Below are positions 8,283-15,066 of a stretch of 21,040 nt of DNA, one piece after another. The translations under genes were made by a program, and so were the position numbers. The notes below the pieces were generated by a model. It was not told the origin of the DNA and did no database searches. It worked only from the letters and a program-made list of their open reading frames with translations. The DNA is from an uncultured Sphingobacteriales bacterium (GTDB lineage Bacteria; Bacteroidota; Bacteroidia; Chitinophagales; Chitinophagaceae). The stretch lies in assembly GCA_946479435.1 (NCBI GenBank), contig CAMLFX010000054.1, positions 1 through 21,040 on the forward strand. Direction: 5' to 3'. How positions within the stretch are numbered: the stretch's first letter is position 1; each line of letters begins with the position of its first letter.

Positions 8283-10796
8283 TCAAAATAGGGTCAAATC
8301 TTGCGTTTGCGTATCATTTTCATCATCCGTAATCAGCGATGCTTCCTTAAGGTCATTACCTGCAATTTTTGTACCTATAGCCTTCCACCCGGTTATTTCT
8401 ACGGTTTCATATATGGGTATTTCTTCCTCGTGAAGTTCGGTCTTTTTCTTACCGGTTTTTAGCAGCAATACAGGTTCTTGCTTTGTAGTTACCAGTTCCA
8501 GGAAATTACCTTCGCCTTCGCGTATAAACAGGTATTTGTTTTTCAATGTTTGCGCTTCGATAAGGAATCTTTTTGCATTATACTGGTCATTTTTGCTATC
8601 GTAGTATATAGCCGTAACCACTTTATTAGCATCAAATTTTTCTATCAGTACAACAGTATCCGGTTCGTAACGGTTTGTTAATTCAAAATCGGTCAATTCG
8701 TAAGACCCATCTTTGTAAAAAGCTATCACGCGGTCGTTCTCATCGAAACTGCCCAGCAACATACCGGCTCCGTCTTTGTTCAGGCGGCCTACCGCATCGT
8801 CATACCATATCTTTTGCCCTGAAAGGGTAGAGCGGCCTTTTTCTTTCAGCTTAATACTCTTAATGGGGTATTTAGTAACCTGGTTGCCCTGGGCGCTGCG
8901 CCCTTTTATTTCCAGCTCTTCAAAATAATAATCCAGGTTTTTTACCCGTGCCTTACTGCCCGGCGATAGCGTTATGCCTACAACTTCAGCTTCGCCGTTG
9001 GCGTTAGCGGTAAAGTATAAACATTTGCTATTGGCATTGCCTTTAGTGAGGTCGTATTCCTTATCTCGTGTTATAGCAGTAACATTAAAGCGTTTGGCAT
9101 AAGATATGCCCGTTTTGCCATCTACATATATCATGTTGTAGGTAGTGCGTTCATCGCCTTTCTGGAAGACGGCCAGGTATATAATGTCTTTACCTACAAA
9201 TACCTTATCGGCTACTTTCGTCACTATCATCTTGCCGTCTTTCCTGAAGACGATGATATTATCTATATCTGAACAATCGAATGCGAAATCGTCTTTTTTC
9301 AGGCCGGTGCCTATAAAGCCTTCTTTGTAGTTAACGTACAACTTGGCGTTGGCTATAGCTACGGCGTTGGCTTGTATATTTTCAAACGGACGGATCTCAG
9401 TGGTTCGTTCGCGCCCCTTGCCATATTTTTTCAGCAGGCCTTCATAATACTTAATAGTATAGTCGGTCAGGTTCTCAATATTGAATTTTACTTCTTCAAT
9501 TTCCGCTTCCACGCCTTTTATATGCTCATCTGCTTTAAACGTATCGAACTTAGAAATGCGTTTGATGCGTATCTCCGTTAGTTTTACAATATCCTCCTGT
9601 TTTACCGCCCTGCGTAACTTTTTGATATAGGGTTTCAGGCCGTTATCTATGGCTTCTAAAACTCCTTCCCAGGTAGTTTGCTCTTCAATATCGCGGTATA
9701 TGCGTTTTTCAATGAAAATTTTCTCCAGCGATGAATAATGCCAGTCAGCTTCCAGCTCGCCTAGTTTTATTTGCAGCTCTTGCAGCAGCAGGTCGCGCGT
9801 GTGGTTAACAGAATGCTTCAACAGGTCGCTTACACCAACAAAATGTGGCTTATCGCTTATAATAACACATGCGTTGGGCGATATAGATATTTCACAATCG
9901 GTAAAGGCATATAATGCGTCAATCGCCTGTCCGGGGTCCATGCCCGGGGCCAGCTGTATCGATAGCTCCACATCTCTGGCCGTATTATCTACTACGCTCT
10001 TTATTTTTATTTTACCATTATCATTAGCCTTCAATATGCTGTCAACCAACTGTGTAGTGGTCATACTGTAAGGCACATCTTTAATGGCCAGCGTTTTTTT
10101 ATCTACTTCTTCAATACGTGCGCGTACACGCACTTTACCGCCACGTGCACCATCGTTATAGTTGCTTACATCTACCATACCCCCGGTGTTAAAGTCGGGG
10201 TATAACTCAAATTTTCTTCCTTTCAGGTGTTTGATAGCCGCTTCCAGCAATTCGCAAAAGTTGTGTGGCAGTATTTTGGTCGAAAGGCCCACGGCTATAC
10301 CATCAGCTCCTTGTGCCAGCAACAGGGGGAATTTCATTGGCAGGGTGATAGGCTCGTTTTTACGGCCATCATAACTTAGCTGCCAATTGGTGGTTTTACC
10401 GTTAAAAGCTACATCCAGCGCAAATTTCGATAGGCGGCCTTCTATATAACGTGGTGCAGCAGCGCTATCGCCGGTGCGCACATCGCCCCAGTTACCCTGG
10501 GTATCTATCATTATATCTTTCTGTCCCAGGTTAATGATGGCATCGCCAATAGAAGCATCGCCATGCGGGTGGTATTGCATGGTTTGCCCTATTACATTGG
10601 CAATCTTATTAAACCGGCCATCATCCATTTCTTTCATGGCGTGCAAAATGCGGCGTTGTACGGGCTTCATACCGTCTTCTACGGCCGGCACGGCACGTTC
10701 CAATATCACGTAGCTGGCATAGTCTAAAAACCAGTTCTCATACATCTGGCCAATGTAAACTGGGCTCTGTTCTGCATGTTCATTTTTATCGGTCAT
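8283..10796 (-). CDS. parC: DNA topoisomerase IV subunit A (ParC-like type IIA topoisomerase)
   Basis: The 837-aa protein opens with the GyrA/ParC winged-helix and tower domains: DGMKPVQRRILHAM, QTMQYHPHGDASIGDAI (quinolone-site helix), and the catalytic tyrosine Tyr117 in AAPRYIEG. The GLSTKILPHNF strand and a long coiled-coil region (~330-460) follow. The last ~300 residues form a degenerate beta-pinwheel C-terminal domain. No QxxGGRG-type GyrA box is seen, so topoisomerase IV (decatenation) fits better than gyrase. The partner ParE is not in the window; the upstream side is a divergent intergenic region. The ATG at 10796 has a purine-rich stretch (aggaaagaggaacagga) just before it. Calling it parC rather than a second gyrA rests on the missing GyrA box and the overall Bacteroidota-type sequence. 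Confidence 0.85.
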   Translation of the reverse strand: MTDKNEHAEQSPVYIGQMYENWFLDYASYVILERAVPAVEDGMKPVQRRILHAMKEMDDGRFNKIANVIGQTMQYHPHGDASIGDAIINLGQKDIMIDTQGNWGDVRTGDSAAAPRYIEGRLSKFALDVAFNGKTTNWQLSYDGRKNEPITLPMKFPLLLAQGADGIAVGLSTKILPHNFCELLEAAIKHLKGRKFELYPDFNTGGMVDVSNYNDGARGGKVRVRARIEEVDKKTLAIKDVPYSMTTTQLVDSILKANDNGKIKIKSVVDNTARDVELSIQLAPGMDPGQAIDALYAFTDCEISISPNACVIISDKPHFVGVSDLLKHSVNHTRDLLLQELQIKLGELEADWHYSSLEKIFIEKRIYRDIEEQTTWEGVLEAIDNGLKPYIKKLRRAVKQEDIVKLTEIRIKRISKFDTFKADEHIKGVEAEIEEVKFNIENLTDYTIKYYEGLLKKYGKGRERTTEIRPFENIQANAVAIANAKLYVNYKEGFIGTGLKKDDFAFDCSDIDNIIVFRKDGKMIVTKVADKVFVGKDIIYLAVFQKGDERTTYNMIYVDGKTGISYAKRFNVTAITRDKEYDLTKGNANSKCLYFTANANGEAEVVGITLSPGSKARVKNLDYYFEELEIKGRSAQGNQVTKYPIKSIKLKEKGRSTLSGQKIWYDDAVGRLNKDGAGMLLGSFDENDRVIAFYKDGSYELTDFELTNRYEPDTVVLIEKFDANKVVTAIYYDSKNDQYNAKRFLIEAQTLKNKYLFIREGEGNFLELVTTKQEPVLLLKTGKKKTELHEEEIPIYETVEITGWKAIGTKIAGNDLKEASLITDDENDTQTQDLTLF

Positions 10797-10838
10797 TCCT
10801 GTTCCTCTTTCCTGTTTTAATTAGTATCTAAAGTGCTG

Positions 10839-10846
10839 CAAAAATA
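10839..10846 (-). promoter_or_regulatory. -7 box candidate for the parC-like gene
   Basis: TATTTTTG on the minus strand (10846-10839) matches the Bacteroidota -7 consensus TAnnTTTG exactly, about 43 nt upstream of the ATG. No TTG/TTTG lies at the expected -33 spacing, so support is partial. Confidence 0.3.
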
Positions 10847-10927
10847 TCTACCAACAATCAAACTTGAAATATATCAAATTTTATCATTTTAAACGCGGCA
10901 TATTTGATCGTCAGATATGATTTATTG

Positions 10928-10958
10928 TTGTGTGTTTGGCCTTGTATAGTTACATTTG
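10928..10958 (+). promoter_or_regulatory. Bacteroidota-type promoter for the secreted protein gene at 10977
   Basis: TTG (10928-10930), a 20-nt spacer, then TACATTTG (10951-10958) is an exact match to the -33/-7 pattern of the Bacteroidota housekeeping sigma factor. Initiation would fall near 10965, a few bases before the ATG at 10977. Its position also rules out the in-frame TTG at 10956 as a start codon, since that codon lies inside the -7 box. Confidence 0.6.
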
Positions 10959-10976
10959 AAAAACAAATTTCTATAC

Positions 10977-11576
10977 ATGAAAGCGATACGTTTCGTAATA
11001 CTTGCGGGCATTTTACTTACAACGGTACAATTATATGCGCAAAAAGTAAAATTGGTAGAGGGCAACCTCGATGCTCTGAAAGGCATGACCAAACTAAATG
11101 TGATGTATGATTACAACCGTATGGCGGTTGGCAAGTTTGAAAATGAATCGGATTATATAGCTCAAAAAAAGGATGAGTATAATAAAAAAGAGGCGGGAAG
11201 GGGAGATAAATGGGAAAAAGCCTGGAAAGCCGACCGCCAGAACCTGTTTGCACCGAAGTTTGAAGAACTGTTTACAAAATATAGCGGCATTGAGCTGAGC
11301 CACGGTTACGACCAGCAATACAGCATAATACTTAAGACTACATTTACTGAGCCTGGTTATGATATATACGTATCGAAAAAAAATGCGGAAATAGATGCAA
11401 TAGCACTGATCGTTGAATCGAAGAACCCTGCCGTTGTCGTAGCTAAAATATCGTTGGATAATAGCCCGGGCCGTACTTATACAGGCAATAATTACGATAC
11501 GGGCGTACGTTTGCAGGAATCTTATGCAGCAGCCGGAAAGGCATTGGGCAAGTTTTTAAAGAAAGAATTGCAATAA
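10977..11576 (+). CDS. Secreted protein of unknown function
   Basis: This is a 199-aa protein with a clear Sec signal peptide (MKAIRFVILAGILLTTVQLYAQ, cleavage near Ala-Gln) and no lipobox, so it is probably periplasmic. I do not recognise the family. The mature part has a lysine-rich, probably helical stretch (KKDEYNKKEAGRGDKWEKAWK), alternating strand-like segments (YSIILKTTF, YDIYVSK, AIALIVES) and a C-terminal helix (AAAGKALGKFLKKEL), consistent with a small alpha/beta domain. The ATG at 10977 is preferred over the TTG at 10956 because of the promoter and the signal peptide. It is probably a single-gene transcript: it has its own promoter and a strong terminator follows at 11598-11633. 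Confidence 0.8.
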   Translation: MKAIRFVILAGILLTTVQLYAQKVKLVEGNLDALKGMTKLNVMYDYNRMAVGKFENESDYIAQKKDEYNKKEAGRGDKWEKAWKADRQNLFAPKFEELFTKYSGIELSHGYDQQYSIILKTTFTEPGYDIYVSKKNAEIDAIALIVESKNPAVVVAKISLDNSPGRTYTGNNYDTGVRLQESYAAAGKALGKFLKKELQ

Positions 11577-11597
11577 CCTAAAAGTTAAAAAAATATC

Positions 11598-11633
11598 AAA
11601 AAGCATACAGTCAACAAACTGTATGCTTTTTTT
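11598..11633 (+). terminator. Strong intrinsic terminator
   Basis: A perfect 14-bp stem (11598-11611 with 11618-11631) encloses the loop CAACAA (612-617 within 11 kb). Its outer pairs are an A run against a T run that continues to 11633. It starts about 21 nt after the stop codon of the secreted protein gene. Confidence 0.9.
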
Positions 11634-11705
11634 GTTGGTCTATCTTGTTGGACAATTTATAAGTTTCAGTTTCAGTAATTTTATCCTTACAGTTTGTTTT
11701 TAGCT

Positions 11706-12452
11706 ATGAGAATTATTCTTTCTTCTTTTTTCGCACTATTGGCTTTCCAGGTTACTGCTCAGCAATTGACAGGCAACGAGATATTGGAAAAAATGTATGC
11801 GCAATATGGTGGTAAATGGCATAAATCGGTCAGCTATATAAAAGAGGTGCAGCAATACCCTGACGGAGAAGCTACGGTTCCTAAACAATACTGGTTTGAG
11901 GCTATACAGCACCCCGGCAAAAAAAGAATGGACATTGGCGATGTGACCAGCGGAAATATTGTCTTACTGCATAACGATACACTATATAAATTCCAGAACG
12001 GAAAACCGGTTTACGGAAATCTTGACCGGGGCGACTATCTTTTCCTTATTGGTGATATGTACTTTATGTCACTGGCCGAAGCGAAGAGAAAAATGGGCTG
12101 GTTTCAGTATGACCTTGCGAAGGGAACTGAAACGGTCTGGAATGGTACACCCGTTTACGTAATAGGTGCTAATGATACTGCCGAAAAAGTAAACCAGTTG
12201 TGGATAGATAAAGATAAACTGGTACTGCTGCGCAGTATTGAATATTACGGAGGCAAGGCCGATATACAGTTTTCAGACTATGTAAAACTGCCCACCAGCT
12301 GGCTGGGAACAAATGTGAAGTTTTACCAGGATGGAAAATTGCTTCAGGAAGAAAAGTTTGTAGGCTATTCCAATATGCTTCATTTCAGCGCCGACTTGTT
12401 TAACCCCAGGAAGGCAACCACTGCGAAACACTGGTACGAACCCGGTAAATAG
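11706..12452 (+). CDS. LolA-like periplasmic protein (outer-membrane lipoprotein-sorting fold)
   Basis: This 248-aa protein has a signal peptide (MRIILSSFFALLAFQVTAQ). The sequence then runs as alternating beta strands typical of LolA/LppX-type half-barrels: a helix (NEILEKMYAQYGGKWHK), then SVSYIKEVQQ, YWFEAIQHPGKKRMDI, NIVLLHNDTLYKFQNGK, VWNGTPVYVIG and NQLWIDKDKLVLLRS. The line 'conversion of a measured substance, then a WIDK strand' is common in Bacteroidota outer-membrane lipoprotein-sorting homologues. Such proteins bind a lipid or acyl chain in the periplasm; the ligand is not known. The start is the ATG at 11706; the TTG at 11694 would only add four residues before the signal peptide. 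It sits 43 nt before the helicase gene, which may be cotranscribed. Confidence 0.6.
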   Translation: MRIILSSFFALLAFQVTAQQLTGNEILEKMYAQYGGKWHKSVSYIKEVQQYPDGEATVPKQYWFEAIQHPGKKRMDIGDVTSGNIVLLHNDTLYKFQNGKPVYGNLDRGDYLFLIGDMYFMSLAEAKRKMGWFQYDLAKGTETVWNGTPVYVIGANDTAEKVNQLWIDKDKLVLLRSIEYYGGKADIQFSDYVKLPTSWLGTNVKFYQDGKLLQEEKFVGYSNMLHFSADLFNPRKATTAKHWYEPGK

Positions 12453-12495
12453 TTATTTAGCTACATTGTCATACTTTCGTAGCAGATAAATTATT

Positions 12496-13716
12496 TTGAA
12501 TACATTGACATTCGACGATTTTGGCTTCGACTACGACCTGATGGACGGCCTCGACACAATGGGGTACAAACAGCCTACCCCCATACAACTACAGGCCATA
12601 CCCCTTATACTTAACGACCGCGACCTGATTGCCTGCGCACAAACAGGTACAGGCAAAACGGCAGCTTATGTATTGCCCATAATTGATAAAATATTACGTA
12701 CCAAATATAAGGGCATCAATACGCTGATACTGGCGCCCACGCGCGAACTGGCGCAACAGATAGACCAGCAGATAGAGGGTTTTTCTTACTACACGGGCGT
12801 TAGCTCCATACCCATATATGGTGGTGGCGATGGCACTATATGGGAACAACAAAAGCGTGCTATTACCAAAGGGGTCGATATTATTATAGCTACTCCGGGC
12901 AGGCTTATATCGCACCTTGCATCGGGCGCTGTAAAGCTCGACCAATTGGAGCATTTGGTACTGGATGAAGCCGACCGTATGCTGGATATGGGCTTTTCTG
13001 ATGATATAGTAAAGATCATCAGCTACCTGCCGCAGGAAAGGCAAACGCTTTTATTTTCGGCTACCATGCCACCTAAGATCCGTACGCTGGCCAATAAAAT
13101 ATTGAATAACCCTGAACAGATAAGCATCGCTATATCGAAACCTGCCGAAGGTATTACGCAACAAGCGTATATGGTGTACGACGATAATAAAGTTGACCTG
13201 CTGAAGCATTTGCTGAAACAAGGGAATTACAACAGTACCATCATATTTGCATCCACCAAAGAGCATGTAAAAAAACTGGATAAAGAACTGCACCGTACGG
13301 GTATGAAGGTAAAGGCCTTCCACTCAGACCTGGAGCAGGCTGAACGCGAAGATATACTCATGCAATTCAAAAGCCGCCAGCTACCTGTGCTGATAGGTAC
13401 CGATGTATTATCGCGCGGTATAGATGTAGAGGGTATAGACCTGGTGATGAACTACGATGTACCACCAGACCCGGAAGATTATATACACCGCATAGGCCGT
13501 ACTGCTCGTGCTGAAACTACAGGTACAGCTATCACATTCGTTAACGATAAAGACCAGCAGAAATTCTACCGTATAGAAACACTGATGGGCAAAGTGGTTG
13601 ACAAACTACACCTGCCGGAAGGTATGCCCGTCGGCCCAGAGTACAACCCATCGGCAAGGCCGCCACGTACCGGTAACAAGAGTGGTAGTTTTAAGAAAAG
13701 AAAGTGGAAGAAGTAA
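12496..13716 (+). CDS. DEAD-box ATP-dependent RNA helicase (RhlE-type)
   Basis: The 406-aa helicase has every core motif in order: Q motif (GYKQPTPIQ, residues 23-31), Walker A AQTGTGKT (48-55), PTRELAQQ (81-88), TPGR (133-136), DEAD (157-160), SAT (188-190), IIFAST (249-254), GTDVLSRGID (301-310) and HRIGRTAR (331-338). A short basic tail (ending GSFKKRKWKK) would aid RNA binding. It unwinds RNA duplexes, most likely in ribosome assembly or RNA decay, in the cytoplasm. The start must be TTG 12496: an in-frame TAA lies at 12487, only two ATT codons lie between, and the next Met is already inside the Q-motif region. It ends 7 nt from the convergent gene at 13724. Confidence 0.95.
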   Translation: MNTLTFDDFGFDYDLMDGLDTMGYKQPTPIQLQAIPLILNDRDLIACAQTGTGKTAAYVLPIIDKILRTKYKGINTLILAPTRELAQQIDQQIEGFSYYTGVSSIPIYGGGDGTIWEQQKRAITKGVDIIIATPGRLISHLASGAVKLDQLEHLVLDEADRMLDMGFSDDIVKIISYLPQERQTLLFSATMPPKIRTLANKILNNPEQISIAISKPAEGITQQAYMVYDDNKVDLLKHLLKQGNYNSTIIFASTKEHVKKLDKELHRTGMKVKAFHSDLEQAEREDILMQFKSRQLPVLIGTDVLSRGIDVEGIDLVMNYDVPPDPEDYIHRIGRTARAETTGTAITFVNDKDQQKFYRIETLMGKVVDKLHLPEGMPVGPEYNPSARPPRTGNKSGSFKKRKWKK

Positions 13717-13723
13717 AGTGGGG

Positions 13724-14419
13724 CTAAAGGATAATAGGTAGTTTCTGCAAGTTATATTTCTCAATTACTTTTTCTATCGCAGATTGGTAATTGAGGGTGT
13801 AATATTCATTTTCATACATTGACAATATCATATCAATATCCATTTTGTATGCAGTCTCATATGCTTTACGAGCAAATTTATCTTTGAATATTTCAGTAAG
13901 CGCTTCTATAGAATAGTTGTAAAAATTAAGTGCAGCTTCTTGATACTCATTGCGAAGGCACCCTGCAAGAAATCTTATTGTTTCCAGTATGGATTGTATG
14001 TTTGGCGATCGTTCTGATTGTGCAATATTGTGTAATTTTTGAGCTATCGTTATTGTTGCTACGTTTACATTGAATGGCAATTCACATTGTTTTAATATCA
14101 ATTCTCTAAATTCATTTTTCTTGTCCGGCAAAGAGTCTTCCTTTATTTCCAGCCACATTTGCTTATTGTCTGATTGCCTAAATCCATGTATCAGGCAGAT
14201 CGATAAATCATTGCCGGGTATATTTTCTTTTATCGGCACTATTTCGTAGTGTGGAATATATTGTTTGTTACCCATCGACCATTGGATATTAATACCGTGA
14301 ATAACAGGGCCGTTTCTTATATACAACTGACCAGGTTTATATTTTCCTAATTCTGGAAATACTTGTAGCCACTCGATTGCTACTGATTTTTTAATAGTGG
14401 CTGGTATTTTATTTATCAT
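13724..14419 (-). CDS. Unrecognised 231-aa protein paired with a phosphatase-like gene
   Basis: I do not recognise this protein. It has no signal peptide or membrane segment and is probably cytoplasmic. The N-terminal ~120 residues look like mixed strands (KPGQLYIRNGPVIHGINIQW, HYEIVPIKEN, DLSICLIHGFRQ). The C-terminal ~110 look helical (QSILETIRFLAGCLRNEYQ, ALNFYNYSIEALTEIFKD, SAIEKVIEKYNL). It starts two bases after the stop of the small phosphatase-like gene, so the two are almost certainly cotranscribed and probably work together. Base composition is more AT-rich than the helicase or parC genes around it, which may point to later acquisition. Its 3' end faces the helicase gene 7 nt away. 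A role as regulator, immunity protein or substrate-binding partner of the phosphatase is only a guess. Confidence 0.7.
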   Translation of the reverse strand: MINKIPATIKKSVAIEWLQVFPELGKYKPGQLYIRNGPVIHGINIQWSMGNKQYIPHYEIVPIKENIPGNDLSICLIHGFRQSDNKQMWLEIKEDSLPDKKNEFRELILKQCELPFNVNVATITIAQKLHNIAQSERSPNIQSILETIRFLAGCLRNEYQEAALNFYNYSIEALTEIFKDKFARKAYETAYKMDIDMILSMYENEYYTLNYQSAIEKVIEKYNLQKLPIIL

Positions 14420-14421
14420 AG

Positions 14422-14742
14422 TTATAACGTAGGATCAATATAGTAACTAATCATATCTTCCAACATCGCCACCAATTCCTCATCCATATACTCGTACTCA
14501 TCAGGTATATCGAGTACAATGATTTCTTTATCGGTTTCGAAATTTTGACGGATGCGGTCGCGATGGCGTTTCTCCATTACGAAGATAAGATCTGCATTAT
14601 CCAGCATATCCTGTGTTAGTTTCCTACGGGCACTTTCTTCCGTACCTGCTGAAGCAACATGGTGCCTGCCGTTATTCTTAAATATGGCTTCAGCCGTTAA
14701 GCTGCGTTTTTTATTGCGGCTGCAAACAAAGAGTATATTCAA
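14422..14742 (-). CDS. Small CX5R protein-tyrosine-phosphatase-like protein
   Basis: This 106-aa protein starts LFVCSRNKKRSLTAE, with the P-loop C-x5-R (Cys7, Arg13) followed by Ser, as in low-molecular-weight tyrosine phosphatases. A later acidic stretch (VLDIPDEYEYMD) could supply the general acid. It is shorter than classical enzymes (~150 aa) and fits the predicted phosphatase group COG4551, whose substrates are unknown. The start is TTG 14742: no ATG occurs in frame upstream, and the first strand (NILFVCS) begins right after it. It lies two bases before the 231-aa gene and divergent from the MscS-type gene, with a palindrome in the shared upstream region. The alternative is a catalytically altered binding protein, but the key Cys and Arg are present. 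Confidence 0.8.
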   Translation of the reverse strand: MNILFVCSRNKKRSLTAEAIFKNNGRHHVASAGTEESARRKLTQDMLDNADLIFVMEKRHRDRIRQNFETDKEIIVLDIPDEYEYMDEELVAMLEDMISYYIDPTL

Positions 14743-14761
14743 AAATGATGCATTGGTTAGC

Positions 14762-14785
14762 CGAAAATAGTTGATAACTATTTCG
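14762..14785. promoter_or_regulatory. Operator-like palindrome
   Basis: CGAAAATAGTT (14762-14772) and AACTATTTCG (14776-14785) are inverted copies apart from one extra A, with the 3-nt centre GAT. It lies 20 nt upstream of the phosphatase-like gene and 28 nt upstream of the plus-strand -7 box. No T run follows on either strand, so an operator is more likely than a terminator. Confidence 0.4.
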
Positions 14786-14812
14786 TAAAAAAGCCTCCCG
14801 TAAAATTTTTCT

Positions 14813-14820
14813 TACCTTTG
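14813..14820 (+). promoter_or_regulatory. -7 promoter box TACCTTTG
   Basis: TACCTTTG followed by CA is an exact match to the Bacteroidota -7 consensus TAnnTTTG. No clear TTG lies at -33; the spacer side is CTCCCGTAAAATTTTT. Initiation near 14827 would give the MscS-type gene a leader of about 240 nt. Confidence 0.5.
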
Positions 14821-14875
14821 CAACATCAAAAAAATTGTTCTTTACAGTTTTTACGGGAAGTTTTTAAATCTCACC

Positions 14876-14951
14876 AATGCCGTACATATCTGGCATTTCG
14901 TAAAGGGCATATTTACATAAGGTTTATATCTGCCAATGTTTCTACATAAGG
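14876..14951 (+). repeat. Hairpin and imperfect tandem direct repeats in the leader
   Basis: AATGCC (14876-14881) pairs with GGCATT (14892-14897) around a 10-nt loop. The stretch then repeats itself: ATATCTGGCA (14886-14895) ... TACATAAGG (14914-14922) is followed by ATATCTGCCA (14926-14935) ... TACATAAGG (14943-14951). TAAGG of the first copy can also pair with CCTTA at 14952-14956. These may be parts of an RNA structure or paired protein-binding sites. Confidence 0.4.
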
Positions 14952-14997
14952 CCTTAATTGATATAACATCTTCAATAAAGTTCAGTGTTTAACCTGC

Positions 14998-15028
14998 TAC
15001 CGCATGCGACGTTATGGTATTTTTTTTT
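14998..15028 (+). terminator. Weak hairpin with T9 tract (possible attenuator)
   Basis: TACC (14998-15001) can pair with GGTA (15016-15019), extended by one G-T pair. It is followed directly by nine T (15020-15028). The stem is too short for a confident terminator, but if it works it would end a ~200-nt transcript from the 14813 promoter just before the channel gene. Confidence 0.25.
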
Positions 15029-15066
15029 GTGTAAGAGGCTGCGTGTAGCATAATAAAAATTAGAAT

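Larger units (their letters stand above)
14743..15066. other. 324-nt gene-free region between the phosphatase-like and MscS-type genes
   Basis: This is the only stretch above 300 nt without a gene. From left to right it holds a palindrome (14762-14785), a perfect -7 box (14813-14820) inside a 10-bp inverted repeat (14796-14858), a short hairpin (14876-14897), two copies of a direct repeat (14886-14951) and a weak hairpin with a T9 tract (14998-15028). A 10-nt direct repeat, ATTTCGTAAA, occurs at 14780-14789 and 14895-14904. No convincing reading frame was found. The region could be a long structured leader for the channel gene, or a separate small RNA plus regulatory sites. Confidence 0.6.

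Noticed and set aside
10956..10976. TTG start adding seven residues to the secreted protein at 10977
   Set aside because: The TTG lies inside the -7 promoter box and the signal peptide starts cleanly at the ATG 10977.
14743..15066. tRNA, tmRNA or 6S RNA in the gene-free region
   Set aside because: No TPsiC-type motif, CCA end or long terminal pairing was seen; only short hairpins and repeats are present.
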